Assembly: GCA_021404565.1 (NCBI GenBank)
Contig: JAAWWF010000003.1
Coordinates: 62,001-126,000, forward strand
Length of the DNA: 64,000 nucleotides
From: Roseivirga sp.
Lineage (GTDB): Bacteria > Bacteroidota > Bacteroidia > Cytophagales > Cyclobacteriaceae
Reading direction: 5' to 3'
Shown here: piece by piece, positions 27,001-35,402 of the stretch
How positions within the stretch are numbered: the stretch's first letter is position 1
Layout of the letters: every line of letters starts with the position of its first letter
Notes under the pieces: model-generated
Told to the model about the DNA's origin: nothing
The model's database searches: none
Seen by the model: only the letters and a program-made list of their open reading frames with translations
Translations under genes and position numbers: made by a program

Positions 27001-30000
27001 CAAGGTTGGGTTGGCGGACCCTACGGTGCAGCTGGCGACAACACCTCTTACGTATATACCGGAACAGGTGCTCAATCCACCGATAACTACCAGTTTTTTA
27101 TCAATAGTCAGCTAAGCGCCTCTAATACTGGCGGTAGCCAAGGGCCAGCAGGCCTCGCCTTAGGGGCAGGAGGTACTAACTCTTATGAGCAATCAGATGG
27201 GTTGTTTACTGACCTGGTGGCCTATAATACAGTATTGTCTACCGAAGACAGAACGCTGGTAGAAGAGATCATAGGTTCTTACTATGGTATCTTTGGCACA
27301 GCTCCTACCACTGCTTCAACCTATACGCCAGTATTACAATGGATGCGAGATGGCAGCACCATCGATGGTGCGACTAATGAAGTCTATGCCGCCACCGAGT
27401 CAGGTAGCTATAGCGTAGACCTGAATGTTAATGGAACGATAGTTTCTTCAAACACAATCCAGGTGATCGCAGAAGATGACGAGGCACCAGTGCTTACTAT
27501 GACTGGTACTGATTTAATCGTTGAATTGGGAGATACTTATACAGAGCAGGGAGCTACAGTCACTGATAATTGTGATAGCCCAACTGTTGAAGTAGGAGGG
27601 GATGCTGTCAATACAGCAGTTGCCGGTTTCTATACAGTGACCTACGATGCAACCGATGTTTCCGGAAATGTAGCTACTCAATTGATAAGAGTAGTGGAAG
27701 TTCAGGACAATGCAAATCCGGTTGCGATAGCACAGGATGTGACTGTTTATCTGGACGCAAATGGAAATGCATCGGTTACGCCAGAACAAGTCAATGATGG
27801 CTCTTCGGATGCATCAAATGACATCACCATAAGCCTGGATCAAACAGCGTTCGAGTGCAGCCAATTTGGCGTCTCCTGTTCAGGTTCATCTATTGCATTT
27901 AATGGTACAGGTATCGCTTCGGGTGCCAATGGAGATAATATTCAAAACCTAGGTTTGGATCAATTGACAATGGAAGCCTGGGTAAAACCCAATGGTGGCA
28001 CTGTCAATTCAATCATTAGAAAAGCAGGCGATTACGATTTATACATTGCCAATAATACTCTATATGCTGAAGTATGGTATGAAGGAAGGGCCAGCAGTGC
28101 ACAATATTGGTATACCGGACCAACCGTTTCAGACAATGTGTGGTCCCACCTGGCCTTTACTTTTGATAAGGCCAACAACGGCTCTGGCAAATTCTATGTT
28201 AATGGAGTTGAAACAGTAGCGTCAGGAGCATCTCGTTCTATTACTCCAGATATTACTTTGGGAATTGGCGGCTCGACTGAATACGGTCAGAGCTTCACAG
28301 GGCTAATTGATGATGTAAGAATATGGAGCGTTGAAAGAACAAATACTGAAATCAATGATTTTAAAGATTTTTGTATCGATGCTAATTCTGTAGGCCTTGA
28401 AGCTTATTATAAAATTGAGGCCAATGAAGGCACCACGCTAACAGATTATTCTGGTAACGGAAATCACCTCACAATCACCGGAACTTCATGGTCATTTGAG
28501 GGAGCACCGATTGGAAGTCAGGGGGTAGAAGTGACATTGACCGTTACTGACGCTTCAAATAACAGTGCTACTGCAACAGCCAGCATAACGGTATTAGATA
28601 ACATTGCACCAACTTTAGTTGGAGTTCCAGCTGATGTTACGGTTGAGTGCAGTGCTGTACCAATGGCAGCTGATGTCTCTGCGGCTGATAATTGTGCAAA
28701 CCCTTCAGTCACTTTTATTGAAGAAAGGATAGATGGTATTTCTAACAATGATTACACCCTAACCAGAACTTGGACTGCTACTGATGCAAGCGGTAACACG
28801 GCTTCCGCAACTCAGATGATTACGGTGGAAGACAACATTGCACCAACCTTAGTTGGAGTTCCTGCTGATGTAGTAGTTGAGTGCAACGCAGTACCAGGTA
28901 TAGCGGCTGTCACTGCATCTGATAATTGCAGTGCAAACCCTTTGGTCTCTTTTACGGAAGAAAGATTGGATGGTATTTCTAACAATAACTATACATTAAT
29001 AAGAACCTGGACTTCTGTGGATGAAAGTGGCAACAATGCTTCTGGAACTCAGGTCATAACCGTGGAAGACAATACCTCACCGGAAATAACGGTTCAGGAA
29101 GATATCAGTGTATTGGCTACGAGCCCTGCTGGAGCTGTGGTGAATTATCCAATTCCGGTGGCAACCGATAATTGTACAGATACTGCCGAGTTGGTACCCG
29201 AATTGACTACAGGATTGATAAGTGGAGATACCTTCCCATTGGGAATAACTACAGTTACCTATACAGTTATTGACCCTTCTGGTAATGTGGCAGAGAGTAC
29301 CTTTAACGTAACAGTCGAGGGGCTGGCTCCGGACGTTATTGTTCCTGCCAATATTACGGTAGATAACGATGGTGGAGAATGTGGGGCAATAGTGGATTTT
29401 GCTGCTACAGATGCAACAGGTATTCCGGCTTCAGTCATTACTTATGATATCCAGCCCGGAAGCTTCTTTGCGGTAGGCACTACAACAGTAACTGCCACAG
29501 CAACAAATGCTGTGGGGGCATCGACAAAAACTTTTACAGTAACTGTAATTGATGCTGAAGCACCCGTCATCAGACTAAATGGAAATGCACGGGTCTTTCA
29601 GGATGCTTATACACCTTATTTGGATTTGGGTGCCACAGCAAGAGACAACTGTTTCGCTACTCTGACAAGTTCAGATAATGTGAATGTAGATGTTCCGGGG
29701 GCCTACACGGTGACTTATATTGCCATTGATGAGCAGGGTAATAGAACTGATGCCTCCAGAACGGTTATTGTCAGGGATATCACTTCGCCCACCATAGCCA
29801 CGCAGGTTGCTATAGCATCTCTTGATGCGGCAGGTGAGACTGACATCACAAGCAATGATGTAGTCATGAACGCATCAGATGACTCAAACACGGTAAATCT
29901 GACAGTCAGCAATACCGATTTTGAATGTGCTGATCTCGGAGACCAAACAGTTCTTGTATCTGCCGAAGACGGTAATGGTAACAGCTTAGCTGTTTCTCAA

Positions 30001-33000
30001 AATGGTTTGATAGGCTATTGGAAATTTGGTGGAGCCAACCCACTCGTTGACCTGACGGGCAATTGGGGAGATATTGAGTTTGTAGGAAACGCTTCACTCA
30101 GCAATGGAGCATTGGAAGTGAATACCAATGGCTTTGCAAGAACATCAGGATACAGCGGACAAGCGATCACCAGTAAGACGCTTATCTCTTATGTTAGCTT
30201 AGATAATATTGACATAAGATCAGGCTCGGCCATGTCAATAGATGGTGTGACGAATGATAATTTCGATGCCATCGTTTATGCAGAAAGACAGGTGAGGAGA
30301 TGGATGAATGGAAGCTCTAGCTTTCGCAGAACTCAGGACTTAAACCCAGGCTTTGCGGAAACTGAGGCTAATCAATTGATTCAAATGGCCATCACCTATC
30401 AGAATACAGGTAGTCAGGTGCTGATCACAGCGTATCGCAATGGGGTGGCTATTGGTTCTTACCTGAGTGGTAATGCCTCAGGCTGGGCTCCCGGCAATGC
30501 TGAAATATTGTTTGGTGCCAGACATAGTTACGGAAACCGTCAAATTGGAGGTATTGATGCTACTATTACCAAAGCCTTACTCTATAACAGAGCCTTATCA
30601 GCTCAGGAAATCGCAGCCATGAATGGCATGCCTGCGACTGTGAGTGTGATTGATGAAATTGCACCGACAATTCCGGCCGTAGAGAACATCAGCGTATTTG
30701 CAACAAGTGCGGCAGGTGCCGTGGTCGACTATGATACTCCTGAGGGTATAGACAATTGTTCGGCTACTACGGCTTTGACTGCAGGGTTAGCCAGTGGAGC
30801 AACCTTCCCGATTGGCATAACAACTGTTACCTACACCGTTACAGATCTTTCAGGCAATGAGGCCACTAGCACATTTGATGTGGAAGTGGTAGGGATTGCC
30901 CCTGAAATTGTTGCACCGGCAGCTATTACTGTAAGTAATGATGCTGGAGTATGCGGAGCAATTGTAAGCTATGTCGCTACGGAAACCACGGGTATTCCTG
31001 AGTCAATTATTACTTATGACATCATACCAGGAAGTAGTTTCGCAGTAGGTACTACTACAGTAACTGCTACAGCAACCAATGCAGTAGGTACATCAACGCA
31101 AAGCTTTACGGTGACAGTTGAGGACAATGAACTGCCTGTGGTAACTACTCAAAACCTGGTCATCGATTTAGATGCCAACGGAAATGCGAATATTACCGCT
31201 GCGCAAATCGATGCAGGCTCTATGGATAATTGTGGTGTCGCTGGTGCGGTGCTAAGTCAAACATTCTTTGATTGCTCCAACGTTGGCGAAAACACAGTGA
31301 CCCTGACGGTGACAGACATCCATAACAACGTACAGACAGGAACAGCTACAGTGACTGTAAATGATGTGACTGCAGCAGCGATTGACGCTCATGACATTAC
31401 TGTCCAATTGGATGTGAATGGCAACTTTAGTTTAGATGGAGAGAACCTATTGAGTACTGGTGAAGTCGATCCAAGAGAATTATTAACTGCCAGAAGAGCT
31501 TTAGCCAGAGCATCTGCCATCAATAGAAGAAATCAAGCAAGAGAGGTGGCATATGAAAACCTACTGCAGCAACAGATCACTGAAGTAGAAGAGGCTGAGG
31601 CGGTTGTAGCTGAAGCGCAATTAGGTGTAGCAGAAGGGAATGCTAGATTATTAGCTGCTCAGGAAGAATTGGCGAACGCCACCACTGAGGCAGAAATATT
31701 AACAGCAACTCAAAATGTAGCCAGAGCGGAAGCCATACTTGAACGTCTTCAAGCCAGACTGAATGCCCTTGAAAGAAGGGTGGTTAGTTTACAGGGGTTA
31801 ACAGAAGAAACGCGTCAAAGAATTGATGTAGCGCAGACAGCTACACAAGAATCAACATTGGCTCTTGCAGACGCACAAGCTGCACTTGATGCTTTAGAGA
31901 ATCCGGAAGAAGGAATCTTTGGAACAACTTCAGACGCCTGTGGTGTTGAAACAATCATAGCTTCTCAACTCGATTTTGATTGCTCACATGTAGGTCCAAA
32001 CACAGTGACATTAACTGTCACCGATGTGAATGATAATGTGAGTACAATAGATGTAATTGTCAATGTAGAAGACAATGTGAAGCCAACAGTCGTCACGAAC
32101 GACATCATCATACAGCTAGATGAAAGTGGAAACGCCAGCATCACTGCAAGTGATATCAATAATGGTTCAAACGATGCCTGTGGTATCCTGAGCACAACCA
32201 TTGACATCAGCAGCTTCGACTGCTCAGACATCAATGAGGTAAACACAGTGACCCTGACGGTAACTGATAACAATGGCAATGCAGAAACTGGTACGGCAAT
32301 CGTAACTGTAGAAGACAATGTGAAGCCTACGGTAATTACTAAGGATATCACGATCGTGTTAGATGATTCTGGTAATGCCAGCATCACAGCAGCTGACATA
32401 AACGATGGCTCAAGTGATGCCTGTGGTACCCTAAGCACAACGATTGATGTAAGCACATTTACGTGTGCCGATGTCTTCGAGACTAATGTGGTGACCCTGA
32501 CTGTAACCGATAACAACGGCAATGTTGAGACCGGTACGGCCATTGTAACTGTAGAAGACAACACTGCTCCAGTAGTAATCACTCAACCCATCACGGTTGC
32601 GCTGGATGCTAACGGAGAATACACCATCCAGCCATCAGATGTAGACGGAGGCACAACAGATGCCTGTACGTTTACCTTGAGTCTGGACAATAATGCCTTC
32701 AACTGCAGCACGCTTGGCGAAAACACGGTGATGCTGACGGCAACAGATGCCAGTAACAACAGTACTACCATGGCGGCCACAGTAACGGTGATCGATAATG
32801 CCGCACCAACCATTGTAGCCAACAATATCGAGGTACAACTGGACGAAAACGGAGAGGCATCCATTACGGTGTCCGATGTTGATGGTGGTACCTATGATAA
32901 TTGTGCAGTGGCTACCGTGACCATAGATATCAACAGCTTTAGCTGTGATGACCTGGGGGAGAATACCGTAACGATTACTGCTACAGATGTAAATGGTAAT

Positions 33001-34971
33001 ACCAGCACCGGGCCTGCCATTGTTACGGTGGTGGATGTTATTGCACCAACGGTGGGTACCCGCAACATCTCGGTAGAGCTCAATGAAAACGGAGGAGTGA
33101 GCATTACTCCTGAAGAAGTACTGATCCTGAGCGAAGACGACCTGGAGACTGGCGAAGATTGCACCGTGAGTGCTGCTGAATACCATGCCATGTGGTTAAG
33201 CAAATACGTCAAGGACACCGGCTATGGCAAAAACAGAGGTAGCTATAGAGGTAAGGGCAAGAAGAGAGGTCATTATTACTCAAAGTATAAGGATACTCGT
33301 TTTGTCTTCGATGCCAATGGTGGATCAATAAGCCGAAATTTGGATGGTACAGCTACTGTAACAGGCATCCTGGTAAGCACGGTAGATCCTGATGATCAAT
33401 GGACAGTAAGCCTCAACCTGGAAAATGCGAGAAACTGGTCTGAATGGTCTGCTCTGGGGAGAAGCTATAAAGATGAGAAAGGACTGGCCGGTAAGCGATA
33501 CCTCGACTGGACCTATTATGAAATGGCTGCAGACAGCAAACTTATCGGAGCCGGAGACAATGCCGGGGAAGAAGTAGCGCTGACCCATGCACCATCGGAT
33601 TACAGATATGGCTTCCAGCTGGGTGATGCTGCCAACAGTAAAAATGGCAACTACGGCATGAGCGGCTGGTTCTTCTATACCAACAGAGGTGGTAAGCAGG
33701 TGCAAGGTGATTTCAATCTGGACATTGCCGACTGTGCCGATCAGCCATTGCCGGCTGGAAGTGTGATCACCAGCGATAACTGTAGCATTGTGAGCTACGA
33801 GCTGGACATGACTAGCTTTGATTGCAATAATCTGGGTGAGAATACGGTTCATGTAACGGTTACAGATCAAAGTGGCAATGCTACTACCGAAACAGCTACC
33901 GTAACCGTGAGCGATAACATTGCGCCCGTGGCGGTAGCTACGAACATTACAGTGAGCCTTGGAGCAGATGGAACGGTAACAGTAGACCCTTCCGAATTGG
34001 ATGGTGGTAGCACAGATAATACGGATTGCGACCTGACCTTCACACTGAGCAAAGATTTCTTTGACTGTGATGATATAGGTAAGGGTAGCTATTACCAGGA
34101 TAACCATAGCTGTGACGATGACCGACACCGACATAAAAAAGGTAAAGGACACTATAGCTATAAAGGCAAGGGCTATGGTCATAGAAAAGGCAGCAGAAAG
34201 AAAGGCCATAGAGTAACCCTGACGGTAACGGATGCTGCTGGTAACAGCTCATCTACCACAGCTTATATCACGGTGGTAGACGATCTTGCCCCGGTAATTT
34301 CCGCTGATCCTGTGACCGTGGTAGTGTACGATAGAAGAAAGGAGTACCTCAAGAAGTATGATGTTGAGCCAAGAGTTACGGATAACTGTGAGGTGTACAA
34401 AGTCTACTTCCCGCGAACTCGTTTTGATCGTACTGATGCCGGTATGAATACTGTGATGGTGACGGCTACTGACAAATCGGGTAACAGGGTCACCGGGCCT
34501 TTGAATGTCAATGTGATTGACATTTCGAGCTATGGCAGACGTGTGCAGATTTGCTACAGAGGTAGAACTTATCGCGTGAGCAAGTCCAGGGTGCAATACT
34601 ACCTGAGAAAAGGAGCCTCTTTGGGTACCTGCTCCAATGATATCACCATGGTAGTAGGCGGATCTGATCTTAACCAGACTATTGGCGAACGTGAAGTTGA
34701 CTGGGAGCCTCTGATTGAACTCGGAGCCTACCCTAATCCTACCAGGGGCATGACCACGATCACCTTTAGCAGTGAAGAAGCCGGTCCTGCACAAATGGCT
34801 GTGGTGAGTGCTGCCGGTGTTCGAATGGCCACCCTTTACGATGGCAATATAGAAGCAGAAGAAAATGTGAAAGTGACCTACAACACAGGTGAACTTCCTA
34901 ATGGCATGTATATCATCAGGCTTGTGACTGCAGGTAAAGTAAAGAACCTTAAGCTGATGGTTAAGAAGTAA
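24067..34971 (+). CDS. Giant multidomain T9SS-secreted surface protein (putative adhesin/matrix protein)
   Basis: 3634 aa. Signal peptide 1-23; IPT/TIG domain (about 29-110); six FG-GAP/VCBS repeats with DxDxDG Ca2+ motifs (139-485); Ig-like and HYR/DUF5011-like modules to about 1210. A segment at 818-1078 resembles the catalytic-type domain of arabinofuranosidase B (GPAIRIRRASDNTAQDFGF, YDQSGNGNDF). LamG-like segments lie at 1269-1486 and about 1977-2190. A coiled coil covers about 2456-2617. Four near-identical 81-residue modules follow. A Trp-rich segment covers about 3039-3230, and a basic K/G/Y/H stretch 3339-3382. A degenerate Cys motif (VQICYRGRTYRVS, LRKGASLGTC) and a type A T9SS domain (YPNPTRGMTTITF, final 80 residues) end the protein. 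Enzyme activity is not claimed. It is probably surface-bound and Ca2+-stabilised. Confidence 0.92.
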   Translation: MKRLIPILFMIACLGVSMQSRAQSCGDVPVINSFEPNTGFIGSLVTVYGANFDATTLENNVVYFGATQAEVVSATFGTLEVIVPVGASTAPISVTNACDLTAYSKVAFNGVFCPTPLDAQSYDNRAFDLTGVYGAYNMISQDMDLDGRPEVISSRNDGGVTIAQNNSTPGNLSFTAINDATGGGQSVYAADFDGDGYKDLLYTYNVQRNTSTGPGNISLAPIISNNSISNYQVAAGDFNNDGKIDIIGAVGNDVYLALNTSTGPGVISFAPRQFIANVGATPTGLQIADIDGDGKVDYIASQRFGNRAVSMRNTTPTGSTTTSWEAPEYWASDSDASDGLGTEPYRSQLADFDKDGKIDFTSCNYAGTTNTAIWRNISTVGNIEFAPTVNLPAPANNYRIGVGDVDGDGYPDIVTKSLGLNVFSVYRNTSSAPGEPTFAPRIDYTSSWQAEVSGIVIGDLDGDFVPDIATSGINSNRILFHRNTSAQEDTSPPTAIAQDIVVGLDPSGNVTVTAGQVDNGSSDACGIDSIVLSQTTFTCDDIGENNVTLTVTDNAGNVSTADAIVNVQPAAIIVSGQSTVCAGQTIPMTANAGDSYQWFKDEVAIVGATNQTYNAGETGAYTVAVTNAGGCSGTSVPTEITISGGASVVVTATSDTYCVGVALTSAQGALYQWSKDGVEIQDATLQTYVVDGPGDYSVEVVNLFGCTASGSYTILPDSQVPVVSLNGAAAMVINQGDLYNEQGVTVVDNCGYQVVTTGTVNPNNVDAYTLTYQAFDDSGNASNIVTREVTVVPASISIEANGETEFCPGGNVELSFLPLVSAKLVDEASVQPVAAIGMRKLIGTYNGPAIRIRRASDNTAQDFGFSGTDLDTDAIDAFLAGSQGYVFALYDQSGNGNDFIQTNEAAQPFYIKDGFNGKPTFSTASGTRRITNNISLVPEFTVIYGARQTGPSRGRMLSGINNNWLLGWWGGYKNQYYSQGWVGGPYGAAGDNTSYVYTGTGAQSTDNYQFFINSQLSASNTGGSQGPAGLALGAGGTNSYEQSDGLFTDLVAYNTVLSTEDRTLVEEIIGSYYGIFGTAPTTASTYTPVLQWMRDGSTIDGATNEVYAATESGSYSVDLNVNGTIVSSNTIQVIAEDDEAPVLTMTGTDLIVELGDTYTEQGATVTDNCDSPTVEVGGDAVNTAVAGFYTVTYDATDVSGNVATQLIRVVEVQDNANPVAIAQDVTVYLDANGNASVTPEQVNDGSSDASNDITISLDQTAFECSQFGVSCSGSSIAFNGTGIASGANGDNIQNLGLDQLTMEAWVKPNGGTVNSIIRKAGDYDLYIANNTLYAEVWYEGRASSAQYWYTGPTVSDNVWSHLAFTFDKANNGSGKFYVNGVETVASGASRSITPDITLGIGGSTEYGQSFTGLIDDVRIWSVERTNTEINDFKDFCIDANSVGLEAYYKIEANEGTTLTDYSGNGNHLTITGTSWSFEGAPIGSQGVEVTLTVTDASNNSATATASITVLDNIAPTLVGVPADVTVECSAVPMAADVSAADNCANPSVTFIEERIDGISNNDYTLTRTWTATDASGNTASATQMITVEDNIAPTLVGVPADVVVECNAVPGIAAVTASDNCSANPLVSFTEERLDGISNNNYTLIRTWTSVDESGNNASGTQVITVEDNTSPEITVQEDISVLATSPAGAVVNYPIPVATDNCTDTAELVPELTTGLISGDTFPLGITTVTYTVIDPSGNVAESTFNVTVEGLAPDVIVPANITVDNDGGECGAIVDFAATDATGIPASVITYDIQPGSFFAVGTTTVTATATNAVGASTKTFTVTVIDAEAPVIRLNGNARVFQDAYTPYLDLGATARDNCFATLTSSDNVNVDVPGAYTVTYIAIDEQGNRTDASRTVIVRDITSPTIATQVAIASLDAAGETDITSNDVVMNASDDSNTVNLTVSNTDFECADLGDQTVLVSAEDGNGNSLAVSQNGLIGYWKFGGANPLVDLTGNWGDIEFVGNASLSNGALEVNTNGFARTSGYSGQAITSKTLISYVSLDNIDIRSGSAMSIDGVTNDNFDAIVYAERQVRRWMNGSSSFRRTQDLNPGFAETEANQLIQMAITYQNTGSQVLITAYRNGVAIGSYLSGNASGWAPGNAEILFGARHSYGNRQIGGIDATITKALLYNRALSAQEIAAMNGMPATVSVIDEIAPTIPAVENISVFATSAAGAVVDYDTPEGIDNCSATTALTAGLASGATFPIGITTVTYTVTDLSGNEATSTFDVEVVGIAPEIVAPAAITVSNDAGVCGAIVSYVATETTGIPESIITYDIIPGSSFAVGTTTVTATATNAVGTSTQSFTVTVEDNELPVVTTQNLVIDLDANGNANITAAQIDAGSMDNCGVAGAVLSQTFFDCSNVGENTVTLTVTDIHNNVQTGTATVTVNDVTAAAIDAHDITVQLDVNGNFSLDGENLLSTGEVDPRELLTARRALARASAINRRNQAREVAYENLLQQQITEVEEAEAVVAEAQLGVAEGNARLLAAQEELANATTEAEILTATQNVARAEAILERLQARLNALERRVVSLQGLTEETRQRIDVAQTATQESTLALADAQAALDALENPEEGIFGTTSDACGVETIIASQLDFDCSHVGPNTVTLTVTDVNDNVSTIDVIVNVEDNVKPTVVTNDIIIQLDESGNASITASDINNGSNDACGILSTTIDISSFDCSDINEVNTVTLTVTDNNGNAETGTAIVTVEDNVKPTVITKDITIVLDDSGNASITAADINDGSSDACGTLSTTIDVSTFTCADVFETNVVTLTVTDNNGNVETGTAIVTVEDNTAPVVITQPITVALDANGEYTIQPSDVDGGTTDACTFTLSLDNNAFNCSTLGENTVMLTATDASNNSTTMAATVTVIDNAAPTIVANNIEVQLDENGEASITVSDVDGGTYDNCAVATVTIDINSFSCDDLGENTVTITATDVNGNTSTGPAIVTVVDVIAPTVGTRNISVELNENGGVSITPEEVLILSEDDLETGEDCTVSAAEYHAMWLSKYVKDTGYGKNRGSYRGKGKKRGHYYSKYKDTRFVFDANGGSISRNLDGTATVTGILVSTVDPDDQWTVSLNLENARNWSEWSALGRSYKDEKGLAGKRYLDWTYYEMAADSKLIGAGDNAGEEVALTHAPSDYRYGFQLGDAANSKNGNYGMSGWFFYTNRGGKQVQGDFNLDIADCADQPLPAGSVITSDNCSIVSYELDMTSFDCNNLGENTVHVTVTDQSGNATTETATVTVSDNIAPVAVATNITVSLGADGTVTVDPSELDGGSTDNTDCDLTFTLSKDFFDCDDIGKGSYYQDNHSCDDDRHRHKKGKGHYSYKGKGYGHRKGSRKKGHRVTLTVTDAAGNSSSTTAYITVVDDLAPVISADPVTVVVYDRRKEYLKKYDVEPRVTDNCEVYKVYFPRTRFDRTDAGMNTVMVTATDKSGNRVTGPLNVNVIDISSYGRRVQICYRGRTYRVSKSRVQYYLRKGASLGTCSNDITMVVGGSDLNQTIGEREVDWEPLIELGAYPNPTRGMTTITFSSEEAGPAQMAVVSAAGVRMATLYDGNIEAEENVKVTYNTGELPNGMYIIRLVTAGKVKNLKLMVKK
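32065..32793 (+). repeat. Tandem 243-bp modules inside the giant gene
   Basis: The block starting GTAGAAGACAATGTGAAGCC at 32065 recurs at 32308 and, more diverged, at 32551: a period of exactly 243 bases (81 codons). Each module encodes one beta-sandwich repeat with SDACG and FxC cysteines. The first two are close at the DNA level. An older pair with a 234-base period starts at 28621 and 28855 (GGAGTTCC-GCTGATGT). Confidence 0.8.
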
Positions 34972-35004
34972 CCGGTTATAAGGTAATTGATTGAAAGGTG
35001 AGTC

Positions 35005-35032
35005 AAGGGGTGTATTGAAAAATACACTCCTT
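35005..35032 (+). terminator. Terminator hairpin of the giant gene
   Basis: 12-bp stem AAGGGGTGTATT (35005-35016) / AATACACTCCTT (35021-35032) with one G-T pair and GAAA tetraloop, followed by TCTCTTGT. It lies 33 bases after the stop codon. Confidence 0.65.
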
Positions 35033-35135
35033 TCTCTTGTCTGAAGCGACAAAATCAGGATTGCTTAAAAAAACATAAAAGACAGTACCCGGGATGTGAG
35101 GTGGTAACACTTCACTCTTTGAAAGAGATCCGGAT

Positions 35136-35238
35136 AAAGAAATCTGAGCGGATATAGATCAAGACGTGGTCATTGTCACAGCGTTTAGGTGAATAGAAAG
35201 CAAGCCGCCCTTGGTAAGGGCGGCTTATTTTTTTGCAC
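35136..35238 (+). repeat. Long direct repeat, copy 2
   Basis: The first 96 bases (35136-35231) are identical to 20470-20565, in the same orientation, 14,666 bases away. It follows the giant gene and its own terminator hairpin. Sequence on either side differs from copy 1, apart from a hairpin with TCCTTTCTC on its 3' side about 135 bases upstream in both places. Confidence 0.95.
35202..35234 (+). terminator. Terminator inside repeat copy 2
   Basis: Same AAGCCGCCCTT/AAGGGCGGCTT stem as copy 1, followed by A and seven T. Confidence 0.85.
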
Positions 35239-35328
35239 CCGGTCAATGGGCAGGGGTCAGGTTTCTCCCGCGATAAATCATTGCGACACCAAATTGATTG
35301 TCAAAACAAACAATCTTACTCTTTTTTC

Positions 35329-35402
35329 GTAACCGGTTACATAATGGCTGTCCGATATTGCAAATCGTACGGAAACCGTACAGTTACGATTATTATCGTA
35401 AC
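35329..35402. promoter_or_regulatory. Cluster of three palindromes upstream of AraC regulator
   Basis: GTAACCGGTTAC (35329-35340), GTACGGAAACCGTAC (35367-35381) and GTTACGATTATTATCGTAAC (35383-35402) are each perfect inverted repeats, the last two almost abutting. They lie 149-222 bases before the chosen start of the regulator. All begin with GT and end with AC, so they could be sites for one dimeric protein or for several. No partner is identified. Confidence 0.5.

Noticed and set aside
26520-27300. Catalytic alpha-L-arabinofuranosidase inside the giant protein
   Set aside because: Resemblance is to the concanavalin-like part (GPAIRIRRASDNTAQDFGF, YDQSGNGND). I could not identify catalytic acids, and the segment is nested in an Ig-like module, so a binding or structural role is safer.
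31965-33218. Further minus-strand frames opposite the tandem modules (for example 205 codons at 31965-32582)
   Set aside because: They repeat with the same 243-bp period as the sense modules and are shadows of them.
33325-35052. Long open frames on the minus strand opposite the 3' part of the giant gene (up to 294 codons)
   Set aside because: They mirror the repetitive, Thr/Val/Asp-rich coding sequence of the plus strand, have no recognisable domains, and have low-complexity composition. The plus-strand frame is supported by signal peptide, domains and T9SS tail.
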